From assembly GCF_027856955.1 (NCBI RefSeq), contig NZ_JAPSMD010000014.1:1-35589 (forward strand): DNA of 35,589 bases. The letters run 5' to 3'. The position numbers were made by a program, and so were the translations under genes. The first letter of the stretch is position 1, and every line of letters begins with the position of its first letter. The notes below the pieces were generated by a model that ran no database searches, was not told where the DNA came from, and worked only from the letters and a program-made list of their open reading frames with translations. Origin of the DNA: Falsiroseomonas oryzae (GTDB lineage: Bacteria; Pseudomonadota; Alphaproteobacteria; Acetobacterales; Acetobacteraceae). Positions 17,776-24,857 of the stretch are shown here, one piece after another.

Positions 17776-18489
17776 TCAGCTCCTCGCCTTGAACGCGGCG
17801 TAGCGGGCCTTGGTCGCGGCATCCGGCGGGTAGGTGCCGTCGAGCGGTGCGCCGGCGGCGATCTCGCGCTGGATCCACTCTTCGAGGGCGAGCTTCTCTG
17901 CGGCCTCGACTGCGACCGCCTCGGCGATGGCGCGGGGAATGCAGACCACGCCGCAGTCGTCGCCGACCATCACGTCGTCCGGGAAGATCGCGACGTTCCC
18001 GATGCCGACCGGCAGCTCGCGATCCACCACCATCACCACGGCACCCGAGGGCACGGGGGCGGAGCCCCCGGCATGGAAGACCGGGAGCGGCAGGGCGGCA
18101 ACCGCGGGCAGGTCGGCCACGCCGGTGTCCACCACCGCCCCCGCCACGCCGCGCAGCCCGAGCGCCGTCGCGATGATATCGCCCAGCACGGAGACATGCG
18201 CCGCGCCGCCGGTGGCGCAGACCAGCACGGCGCCGGGCGGCGTCGCGGCGAGGAAGGCGCGGTGCAAGTTCGGCGCCTCGCCGCGCGCCGTCGCATCGCG
18301 CAGGTCCTCCCGCACGGGGATGGCGCGCACCGTGTAGGCGGGCCCGACCATCCGCGGCGCGGCGGGGTTGGCGGGAGCCACGCCGTGCAGGAACCGGCTG
18401 CGCAGCCCGCGCGCATACAGCACGGCCGACAGAGCGGGAACCGGGATCGCGGCGAGCGCGGTGCGCAGTGCGTCGGGCAGGGGTGTCAT
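17776..18489 (-). CDS. RraA-family protein (HMG/CHA aldolase fold)
   Basis: 237 residues. The ATG at 18489 is preferred because it has GGGAGG upstream and because an in-frame start at 18573 would overlap the divergent VOC gene. The fold family includes 4-hydroxy-4-methyl-2-oxoglutarate/4-carboxy-4-hydroxy-2-oxoadipate aldolases and the RNase E inhibitor RraA. Family features seen are VGPAYTVRAIPVREDL near 48-63, the GDIIATA loop near 103-109 and GDDCGVVCIP near 195-205. In aldolases the metal and substrate site carries an Arg-Asp pair; here the equivalent reads GVAD with Ala125-Asp126, so the arginine is missing. That argues against ordinary aldolase chemistry or points to a variant subfamily. 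It precedes the MFS gene in a two-gene unit and is divergent from the VOC gene (55 nt). Confidence 0.8.
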   Translation of the reverse strand: MTPLPDALRTALAAIPVPALSAVLYARGLRSRFLHGVAPANPAAPRMVGPAYTVRAIPVREDLRDATARGEAPNLHRAFLAATPPGAVLVCATGGAAHVSVLGDIIATALGLRGVAGAVVDTGVADLPAVAALPLPVFHAGGSAPVPSGAVVMVVDRELPVGIGNVAIFPDDVMVGDDCGVVCIPRAIAEAVAVEAAEKLALEEWIQREIAAGAPLDGTYPPDAATKARYAAFKARS

Positions 18490-18544
18490 TGCGAAGCGGC
18501 CTCCCTGCGGCCAAGCTGGCCGCGCAGACGCGAGAGGGTGGCAC

Positions 18545-18964
18545 ATGGCGGAGCCTGCGAAGAAGCCGTTCATCGAGCAGAACGTGGTGTGGCTCTACAC
18601 CGACGACCTGGATCGGCTCGCGGCCTTCTACCGCGACGTGATCGAACTGCCGGAGGTGCTGGACCAGGGCGTCTGCCGGGTGTTCCAGGTGAGCCCGACG
18701 GGGTTCCTCGGCGTCTGCAACAAGGAAGGCCGGCCGCGCGGGACGAAGGGGATGATGTTCACCTTCCTCGTCGAGGACGTCGAGGCCGCCTACGCCTACT
18801 ACAAGGCCAAGGGCGTCCAGTTCGACGGGCCGCCCAACATGCTCGGCGGACGCACGGTCTATTCCTGCTTCTTCAAGGACCCCGAGGGCTACTGGCTTGA
18901 GATCCAGGAGTTCAACGAGCCGCGCTGGCCCTATCCGCCGGGCCGCGGACCGCGGCGCGGATAG
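18545..18964 (+). CDS. VOC (glyoxalase/dioxygenase superfamily) protein
   Basis: 139 residues forming one VOC module: two beta-alpha-beta-beta-beta units with DLDRLAAFYRDVIELPEV near 21-38 and the closing DPEGYWLEIQEF near 115-126. The Glu in that last motif is the usual metal ligand; the usual N-terminal His ligand is not evident (NVVWLYT). The ATG at 18545 follows GAGAGGGTG and begins with MAEPAKKP; upstream codons look non-coding. It is divergent from the RraA gene and convergent with the GST gene, whose stop lies 4 nt away. Reaction and substrate are unknown; members include glyoxalase I, extradiol dioxygenases and resistance proteins. Confidence 0.85.
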   Translation: MAEPAKKPFIEQNVVWLYTDDLDRLAAFYRDVIELPEVLDQGVCRVFQVSPTGFLGVCNKEGRPRGTKGMMFTFLVEDVEAAYAYYKAKGVQFDGPPNMLGGRTVYSCFFKDPEGYWLEIQEFNEPRWPYPPGRGPRRG

Positions 18965-18968
18965 CGCG

Positions 18969-19667
18969 TCAGGGATACTGCAGCACGATGTCGCGCCCGA
19001 TCTCGTCGGCCTGTCGCTCGGCGCGGGCGCGCCATTCGCGCATCAGCGGGCTGTCCATCTGGGCGGCGATGAAGTCCATCGAGTCCGGGGCAAGCGCGAC
19101 GCCGTAGGTGACGTAGCGGCTGCACATGGGCGCCATCGCGGCATCAGCGAAGCAGAAGCTCTCGCCCAGCAGGTAGGGCCCGCCGAACCGCGCGCGGGCG
19201 TCGCGCCACATCGCCTCCAGCCGCTCGGTGCCGGCGCGCACGCCGGGACGGTTCATCAGCTTGACGTTGGAGGGCAGGCCGTCGCGCACTGGCCAGCGCT
19301 TGATGAGGTTCATCGGCAGGCCGTTGCGAACCTCGTCGAAATGGCTGTGCACCTCGGCCGCCAGGCAGCGGGCATAGGCGCGGCTCGCCGGCTCCTGTGG
19401 CCAGATCGCGCAGGACGGGTCGCGTTCCCACAGCCATTCGGCGATGGCCAGGCTGTCCCAGAGCACCGTCCCGTCCACATGCAGCGCCGGCACGCGGCCG
19501 GAGGGACTGACGGCCTTCAGCTTCCCCGGGCTGTCGGGGCGCGAGAGGAAGATGGTGCGTTCCTCCACGGAGAGGCCGCCGAGCCGGCAGGCCATCCAGC
19601 CGACCACCGACCACGAGGAAGACCAGGCGCTGCCGAGGTAAAGCACGGGTGTCGTCATGCCCGGCAT
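18969..19667 (-). CDS. glutathione S-transferase family protein
   Basis: About 232 residues. The thioredoxin-like N-terminal domain starts TPVLYLGSAWSSSWSVVGW, with serines at the usual catalytic position, followed by GRVPAL (cis-proline motif) and DSLAIAEWL (glutathione gamma-glutamyl binding). The helical C-terminal domain includes GPYLLGESFCFADAAMAPM, the conserved helix-6 N-cap region. The pattern is like zeta/maleylacetoacetate-isomerase-type bacterial GSTs, but the substrate is not determinable. The start is uncertain: ATG at 19667 or at 19658, neither with a good ribosome site. It is divergent from the Bug gene (53 nt) and ends 4 nt from the VOC gene end. Confidence 0.85.
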   Translation of the reverse strand: MPGMTTPVLYLGSAWSSSWSVVGWMACRLGGLSVEERTIFLSRPDSPGKLKAVSPSGRVPALHVDGTVLWDSLAIAEWLWERDPSCAIWPQEPASRAYARCLAAEVHSHFDEVRNGLPMNLIKRWPVRDGLPSNVKLMNRPGVRAGTERLEAMWRDARARFGGPYLLGESFCFADAAMAPMCSRYVTYGVALAPDSMDFIAAQMDSPLMREWRARAERQADEIGRDIVLQYP

Positions 19668-19720
19668 GTTGCGCGCGGGCGCATCGTCCGCGCAACATGG
19701 CGTGATACCGGAGAGACCGC

Positions 19721-20689
19721 ATGACGCCGCGCCGCGCGCTGATCGCCGCCACAGCCCTGACCCTCGCCGCGCCCGCCGCGCTGCACGCCCAGACCGCCTA
19801 TCCGACGCGGCCCATCCGCTTCGTCGTGCCCTGGCCGCCCGGCGGGGCGACGAGCAACATCGCGCGCATCGTCGGCGACGCGATGTCGGCGCAGCTCGGC
19901 CAGCCTGTGGTGCTGGACCATCGGCCGGGCGCGGGTGGGGCCATCGGGTCGGAGAACGTCGCGAAGTCGCCGGCGGATGGCTACAGCATCCTGATCGCTG
20001 GCGCGGGGACCTTCTTCCGCCCGGTGATCGAGCGCGACGTTCCCTTCGACCCGTCGAAGGATTTCGGCTTCGTCGGCCCGATCGGCGACGGCCCCTTCGC
20101 GCTGGTCGTGCGCAACGGCGTGCCCGGCACGCTGCCGGAGTTCATCGCCTTCGCGAAGGCGCGCGCGGGCCAGCTGAACTTCGCCTCCTCCGGCCAGGGC
20201 GCGACCAGTCACCTGACGGCGGAGGCGTTCAACGTCGCCGCCGGCATCCAGGCGACGCATGTGCCCTACCGCGGCTCCGCCCCGGCGATGACCGACCTCG
20301 TCGCCGGCCGGGTGGACTACTACTTCGACGCCTTCAGCACGGTGCTGGAGAATGTGCGCGCCGGCCGCATCCAGATCATGGGCGTGACGACGCCCGTGCG
20401 GGCCGCGCAGGCCCCAGACATCCCGACGCTGATCGAAGCGGGGCTGCCGGGCTTCTCCATCGCGCCATGGTGGGGGATCGTCGGCCCCGCCGGGATGCCG
20501 GAAGCCGCCGTCGCCCGCCTCTCCGCCGCGCTGGAACGCGCCCTGGCCCAGCCTGCCGTGGTGGAGGCGCTGTCCCAGCAGGGCTGCCGGGCCTTCTTCC
20601 TGCCGCCCGCCGCCTTCGGCGATTATGTACGCGCCGAGGACGCCAAGTGGACCCGCGTGATCGAGGCTGCGGGCCTGCGCGTGCGCTGA
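19721..20689 (+). CDS. Bug-family (TTT) periplasmic substrate-binding protein
   Basis: 322 residues. An N-terminal signal peptide (MTPRRALIAATALTLAAPA) ends with likely cleavage after ALHA near residue 22. The mature protein opens with YPTRPIRFVVPWPPGG, the hallmark of Bug/TctC solute-binding proteins, followed by the PGAGGAIGSENVAKSPADGY loop. These proteins bind carboxylates or similar small acids in the periplasm. No TctA or TctB membrane partner is in the window, as is common for the many orphan Bug genes of Acetobacteraceae and Burkholderiales. A GGAGAG ribosome site precedes the ATG. Neighbouring hydroxyacid dehydrogenase, GST and RraA genes fit uptake and metabolism of organic acids, but the ligand is unknown. 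Confidence 0.9.
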   Translation: MTPRRALIAATALTLAAPAALHAQTAYPTRPIRFVVPWPPGGATSNIARIVGDAMSAQLGQPVVLDHRPGAGGAIGSENVAKSPADGYSILIAGAGTFFRPVIERDVPFDPSKDFGFVGPIGDGPFALVVRNGVPGTLPEFIAFAKARAGQLNFASSGQGATSHLTAEAFNVAAGIQATHVPYRGSAPAMTDLVAGRVDYYFDAFSTVLENVRAGRIQIMGVTTPVRAAQAPDIPTLIEAGLPGFSIAPWWGIVGPAGMPEAAVARLSAALERALAQPAVVEALSQQGCRAFFLPPAAFGDYVRAEDAKWTRVIEAAGLRVR

Positions 20690-20703
20690 CGGGCAGGGGA
20701 GGG

Positions 20704-20717
20704 GGGGGCGCGCCCCC
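20704..20717. terminator. GC palindrome between convergent genes
   Basis: GGGGGCGCGCCCCC is a perfect 14-nt palindrome lying exactly between the converging stops of the Bug gene (20689) and the hydroxyacid dehydrogenase (20718). It could form a short 5-bp stem and act on both strands. There is no T-tract, so the support is weak. Confidence 0.3.
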
Positions 20718-21710
20718 TCAATAGCCGCGCGCCGGGTCCACCCGGTTCGGTGCCGGTCGCCCGGCCTGCAATTCCGCCAGGTTGTGCAGCAGGATGTCGA
20801 GCGTCCGGTCGTTGTAGGTGGCCGGATCGTCCGATGAGACATGCGGCACGACCATCAGGTTGGGCGTGCGCCACAGGCGGCTGTCGGGCGGCAGCGGCTC
20901 GGGCACCGTGACATCGGTGATGGCGCCGTCCAGGTGGCCGCTGTCGAGCAGGTCGCAGACCGCGTCCTGATCCCACACCGCGCCGCGCGCCATGTTCACC
21001 ACCTTGGCGCCTCGCGGCAGCAGGCGCAGGCGACGCGCATCGAGCAATCCCCGCGTGGCCGGCGTGAGCGGGCAGGCCAGCAGCAGGAACTCCGCCTGCG
21101 GCAGCACGGCGTCCAGCCCGTCCGTGCCGTGCACCTCCGCGCAGTCCGGATGCGCGCCGGCACTGGCCCGCACGCCGAGGACCCGCATCCCGAAGGCGCG
21201 CGCCTGGCGGGCCGCGGCGCCGCCCAGGCTGCCGAGCCCGACGATGCAGACGGTCCGGCCCGCCAGCACCGATCCGAAGCGGGACTCCCACCGCCCTTCG
21301 CGCTGCTGCGTTGCGAAGCGCGGCATGTGGGAGGCGAGCATGAGCAGGGCCATGATGGCGAACTCGCCGGCCTTCGCGGCATGCGTGCCGCGGTTGTTGA
21401 GCAGCACCACGTTTTCGGGAAGCCAGTCGAAGGGGGCCAGCCGATCGAGGCCGGCCGAAGTACAGGCCACAACCCTGAGGTGTGGTGCCGCGTGCGGTAA
21501 GGCGCCGGGCGGGAAACGAGCTTTCACTACTTTCGTCCAGGTCAACAATACTTCGGCGTCCTGCATCGCGGCGGCGAAGCCGGCATCGTCCTCGGCGAAG
21601 CTGACATCGAGGCGCCCGAGGGCCGGGCCGCGTGCCACGGCGGCCTGCCACTGCGCCGGCGTGACGGCGAAAAGCCGGTCATCCGGCGGATTCTGAACGT
21701 GTATTCGCAT
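20718..21710 (-). CDS. D-2-hydroxyacid dehydrogenase
   Basis: 330 residues from the ATG at 21710 (MRIHVQNPP). An in-frame start at 21797 would add 29 low-complexity residues and is rejected. Family features are the NAD(P)-binding VGLGSLGGAA near 152-161, the catalytic Arg in NMARGAVWD, the acidic partner in VPEPLPP and the catalytic His in VVPHVSS. NAD-dependent enzymes of this family reduce or oxidise 2-keto/2-hydroxy acids. The second-domain opening (AGLDRLAPFDWLPENVVLLNN) is like the glyoxylate/hydroxypyruvate reductase-type branch. It converges with the Bug gene. The substrate is not determinable. Confidence 0.88.
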   Translation of the reverse strand: MRIHVQNPPDDRLFAVTPAQWQAAVARGPALGRLDVSFAEDDAGFAAAMQDAEVLLTWTKVVKARFPPGALPHAAPHLRVVACTSAGLDRLAPFDWLPENVVLLNNRGTHAAKAGEFAIMALLMLASHMPRFATQQREGRWESRFGSVLAGRTVCIVGLGSLGGAAARQARAFGMRVLGVRASAGAHPDCAEVHGTDGLDAVLPQAEFLLLACPLTPATRGLLDARRLRLLPRGAKVVNMARGAVWDQDAVCDLLDSGHLDGAITDVTVPEPLPPDSRLWRTPNLMVVPHVSSDDPATYNDRTLDILLHNLAELQAGRPAPNRVDPARGY

Positions 21711-22051
21711 GCCGGACAGCCTCGCAGGCGCCCGCGGGCCGTCAAGCACCCGCCGTGGCAGGACGACGCCGGCGCGCGCGGCCACGGCCGGCGGCATCAG
21801 ATTCCCGCCGAATTACCGCGAATCCACCCTTCCGCCTTGCCCGAACAAGTGATCCATTCCACCCCGGACATAGTAAGGAATCGTCGAGGATTGCTGCGCT
21901 GCGGGTCGTGCGGACGGGACACGAACCCCCTCTCGGCAATCGGAAAGCGAGAATTTACGCTCCAGGTCATGCGCAAGGTGTGTCAAGACACAGCTGCGCG
22001 AATTTCCGGCGCATGGGGACGCCACGGACTCAATCCTTGAAGGAGGATTAA
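21711..22051. other. intergenic region between divergent genes
   Basis: 341 nt between the leftward hydroxyacid dehydrogenase and the rightward desaturase. It is somewhat less GC-rich than the genes. Short open frames here look non-coding. It holds a nested inverted repeat (21971-21999) and the strong desaturase ribosome site; I could not assign a convincing sigma-70 promoter on either strand. Confidence 0.6.
21971..21999 (+). promoter_or_regulatory. nested inverted repeat upstream of the desaturase
   Basis: GTGTC-AA-GACAC (21980-21991) is flanked by a second pair of arms, GCGCA (21971-21975) and TGCGC (21995-21999). The centre lies about 66 nt before the desaturase ATG. It could be an operator or a 5'-UTR hairpin; there is no direct evidence for either. 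Confidence 0.35.
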
Positions 22052-22054
22052 ATG
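22038..22054 (+). promoter_or_regulatory. strong Shine-Dalgarno site of the desaturase gene
   Basis: GAAGGAGGATTAAATG: AAGGAGG lies about 6 nt before the ATG at 22052, an almost perfect anti-16S match. It is the clearest ribosome site in the window, fixes the start and suggests high translation. Confidence 0.8.
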
Positions 22055-23296
22055 CTTGTTCTGCCTACCCGCCTCGAAACGGAGCTCGAGCAGCCGTTCT
22101 CCCGGGCGGAGATCAGCCCACGTGAAGCCATGGCGGCCCGCCTGCCTGCCGTCGTGCAGCCGTTCCTGACATGGCTCACTGCCAAGCCGGCCCCGGGGGA
22201 AGAGGCCAAGCAGCGCAGTGCGCAATCGTTTGTCATCGGTGCGCTTGCCTGGATGTTCGGCGGCTGCGCGCTGACGGTGCTGCCGTTCCTGATGACGGAG
22301 CCGATGCTGGCCGCGTGGCTGCTGGTGCCGATCGGGCTCACCTTCACCTGCTGCGGCCTCGGCCTGTTCCAGGTGGTGATCTTCCACCACTGCTCGCACG
22401 GCACGGTCTTCGCGACGCGCGAGGCGAACCGGCGCGCCGGCCGCTTGATCTCGGCGCTTCTGCTGTTCAAGCGCTTCGAGGATTACCAGCGCGAGCACAT
22501 GATCCATCACAGCGCGAAGAAGCTGCTGACCGAGGAGGACGAGTTCGCCGACTTCGTGCTTGGCCTCTGCGGGCTGGAGGCCGGCGTCTCCAAGCGCGAG
22601 CTGTGGCGGCGCGTGGCGCTGAACTGCGTCTCGCCCGTGTTCCACTGGCGCTTCTTCTCGCGCCGCGTGCAGGCCAGCCTGTTCACCGGCGACACCGCGC
22701 ATGACTGGACCGGCCGCGTGGCCTGGACCGTGGCGATCGGCGCCTCTGTCGCGACCGGCACCTTCTGGCTGTTCATGCTGGCCTGGGTGCTGCCGGTGTC
22801 CATCCTGCTGCAGATCGCCACCGTGTTCCGCATCCTGGTCGAGCACAGCTTCCCCGACGCGGAGCTGATCGCCGCCCGCAACAAGGAGTTCGTCTGCCAT
22901 GCGAGCGTCGGCGTCTTCCCGGGCAGCCAGCCGCCGCTGGAGCGCGCGACGACGCTGACCGGTGCCGTGGCCTGGACGCTCTGGTGGGCGGAGATGCTGA
23001 CGGTTCAGCTGTTCGTGCGGCTGTTCGTCCTGGTCGGCGATGCCCCCTGCCACGACTTCCATCACCGCCGCCCGGCGACCCGCCGCTGGACCAGCTACAT
23101 CCATGCGCGCCAGGAGGATCTGGAGTCCGGCTCGCCGGGCTTCCCGGCCGGCTACTTCGAGACCTGGGGCCTGATGCGTGCCGTGGACCGGATGCTGGCC
23201 AGCCTGGCGGCCACCGCCCCCGAGACGATCGGGCGCGAGCCTGCGCATGGCCATGTCGCGCCGGAGCTGGCGCTCGGCCAGCGCCAGGCCGCATAG
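22052..23296 (+). CDS. membrane fatty acid desaturase-type di-iron protein
   Basis: 414 residues. The three histidine boxes of the membrane desaturase/hydroxylase family are all present: HHCSH at 112-116, HMIHH at 149-153 and HDFHH at 334-338. A further His around 265 (VEHSF) may add a ligand. Hydrophobic pairs at about 60-110 and 225-265, and another near 305-328, give an inner-membrane topology with the boxes facing the cytoplasm. The family inserts double bonds or hydroxyl groups into acyl chains using O2 and electrons from ferredoxin or cytochrome b5-type partners. Which lipid it acts on cannot be told; beta-carotene and alkane hydroxylase relatives share the boxes. It stands alone, with a strong ribosome site upstream and a long hairpin downstream, so it is probably monocistronic. 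Confidence 0.85.
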   Translation: MLVLPTRLETELEQPFSRAEISPREAMAARLPAVVQPFLTWLTAKPAPGEEAKQRSAQSFVIGALAWMFGGCALTVLPFLMTEPMLAAWLLVPIGLTFTCCGLGLFQVVIFHHCSHGTVFATREANRRAGRLISALLLFKRFEDYQREHMIHHSAKKLLTEEDEFADFVLGLCGLEAGVSKRELWRRVALNCVSPVFHWRFFSRRVQASLFTGDTAHDWTGRVAWTVAIGASVATGTFWLFMLAWVLPVSILLQIATVFRILVEHSFPDAELIAARNKEFVCHASVGVFPGSQPPLERATTLTGAVAWTLWWAEMLTVQLFVRLFVLVGDAPCHDFHHRRPATRRWTSYIHARQEDLESGSPGFPAGYFETWGLMRAVDRMLASLAATAPETIGREPAHGHVAPELALGQRQAA

Positions 23297-23309
23297 CGCG
23301 TGACCGCTG

Positions 23310-23345
23310 CGCCTGCCGCGCCCCGGTTCGGGGGCGCGGCAGGCG
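23310..23345. terminator. 15-bp perfect hairpin after the desaturase gene
   Basis: The arm at 23310-23324 (CGCCTGCCGCGCCCC) is the exact reverse complement of 23331-23345, with loop GGTTCG. It lies 14 nt after the desaturase stop and between convergent genes. The T-tract is missing, but stem length and position favour a terminator. Confidence 0.65.
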
Positions 23346-23433
23346 GAGAGTGACTGGCGTTCCCCGATGATGACGGGGCGCGGCGCTGCTCGGCGTCGCG
23401 CCCGTTTGGCTGACTGCCATGGCCGGGCATGCC

Positions 23434-23450
23434 GCGCGCGCCACGCGCGC
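23434..23450. terminator. short hairpin downstream of the kinase gene
   Basis: GCGCGCG-CCA-CGCGCGC is a perfect 7-bp stem about 37 nt past the kinase stop (read leftward). It may end the FIST-kinase transcript. No T-tract. Confidence 0.35.
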
Positions 23451-23486
23451 AGGCCCGAGCGCAATCGCAGCGGATTGGAAGTGGTC

Positions 23487-24857
23487 TCAGCCTTCCGGCG
23501 GCGGCGCGACGCGGACCGCGGTGGCCGGCAGCTGGATGGTGACGGCCGTGCCTTCGCCCGGCGCACTCACGATGCGCAGCGTTCCGCCATGTGCCTCGAC
23601 CAGGCCTTTGGCGATCGGCAGGCCGAGGCCGGTGCCGGGAAAGCTGCGCGCATGCCCGCCGTCGATCTGCTGGAACGGCTCCAGCGCGCGCGGGATGTCC
23701 TCCGGCTTCATGCCCACGCCGGTGTCGCGCACGACGAGCTCCGCCGTGCCGTCCGGCCGGCGCCGCGCGGAGACCGTCACCGTGCCGCCGCTGCCGGTGA
23801 ACTTGACCGCATTGCTGATCAGGTTGTTCAGCACCTGGCGGAAGCGCAGCTGGTCCACGTTCAGCTCCAGTCCGGCCTCCGGCTTGCGCAGCTCGATCTG
23901 CACGTCGTTCTGCATCGCGAGGGCGGAGAGCTCGCGCGCCGAGGCGCCGATCAGCGTCTCGGCCCGCGCCCAGGTCAGCAGCAGCTGGGGCGCGACCTTG
24001 GCGAGGCTGGAGTAGTCGAGGATGTCGTTGATCAGCTCCAGCAGCAGCCGGCCTGAATCGTTGATCTGCTGCGCGTATTCGCCAAGCTGGTGCTCGGTCA
24101 GCCGATAGGTCGAGCCGGGCAGCATCATGTCGGAGAAGCCGATGATGGCGTTCAGCGGCGTTCGCAGCTCGTGACTCAGCGTGGCGATGAAGCGGGCGCG
24201 AAGCGCGCTCGCCTCCTCCGCCGTGGCCTTGGCGATGCGCAGGTCCACCTCGGCCTGCTTGCGCGCCATGACGTCGATGTAGACCGAGAGAGCGCCCTCG
24301 ACGAGTTCCTGGTCGCCCGTCTCGAAGGGGCGGCTGACGTTGGACTCCGACTGGTTGCCCAGGATCAGCGCGTGGCCCGAGGCCTTGTCGTAGGCCCACA
24401 GCACATAGGGCATGCGCAGGATGCCGGTCAGCTCATAGGCCGGCGTCTCGATGACCGACCGCGCGGTGGTGAGGAAGAAGGCGGGCGCGGAGGGCACGGC
24501 GGCGGTGTCCGCCGGCGGGTCCGAGCCGAAGCCGATGGCGTGGGTCACGCGGAAGACGTCCACGCTGCCCATCGAGGATTCGCGTCGCACGAAGGCCGCA
24601 CGATCGCAGAGCGTGTTCTCCACGATGACCTCGAGCATGGAGGATCCGATCTCCTCCGGGGTCGCGCAGTGGTCCGCAAGGCGGTGCGCCTCCCGGATCA
24701 GCTTGGCGACGGTGCGGCTGCGACGCGCCTCTCGGAAGGCCTGGCTCTGCTCCTCCTGCAGGCGCAGCAGGCGGGCGCCCAGGTCGTTGCACTCGCGCCG
24801 GTAGTAGGCGAGTTCACGCTCCAGCTTCGCGAGGTCGAGGACGCGGAGGTCGGTCAT
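23487..24857 (-). CDS. soluble sensor histidine kinase paired with FIST protein
   Basis: 456 residues with no membrane segment. Residues of about 11-60 form a coiled coil rich in Leu, Glu and Arg. About 60-195 is a GAF-like sensor region, and a second linker helix runs at about 195-222. The HisKA domain has phospho-acceptor His229 in SHELRTPLNAIIGF. The ATPase domain shows the N box with Asn349 (NLISNAVKFT), G1 DTGVGM at 378-383, an F box (EPFQQIDGGHAR) and G2 GTGLGL near 408-412. All kinase residues are present. The start ATG overlaps the FIST stop (ATGA, 4 nt) with GGAGG upstream, so the pair is co-translated. There is no receiver domain and no response regulator nearby, so its partner is elsewhere. 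Confidence 0.92.
   Translation of the reverse strand: MTDLRVLDLAKLERELAYYRRECNDLGARLLRLQEEQSQAFREARRSRTVAKLIREAHRLADHCATPEEIGSSMLEVIVENTLCDRAAFVRRESSMGSVDVFRVTHAIGFGSDPPADTAAVPSAPAFFLTTARSVIETPAYELTGILRMPYVLWAYDKASGHALILGNQSESNVSRPFETGDQELVEGALSVYIDVMARKQAEVDLRIAKATAEEASALRARFIATLSHELRTPLNAIIGFSDMMLPGSTYRLTEHQLGEYAQQINDSGRLLLELINDILDYSSLAKVAPQLLLTWARAETLIGASARELSALAMQNDVQIELRKPEAGLELNVDQLRFRQVLNNLISNAVKFTGSGGTVTVSARRRPDGTAELVVRDTGVGMKPEDIPRALEPFQQIDGGHARSFPGTGLGLPIAKGLVEAHGGTLRIVSAPGEGTAVTIQLPATAVRVAPPPEG

Noticed and set aside
14114-18900. Long overlapping frames 14114-16303 (minus), 16333-18900 (plus) and 16490-18544 (minus)
   Set aside because: They run across several real genes in other frames and have His/Arg/Gln-rich compositions typical of shadows.
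21983-23566. Leftward 527-codon frame opposite the desaturase
   Set aside because: It is the antisense of a gene with three intact histidine boxes and has no domain of its own.
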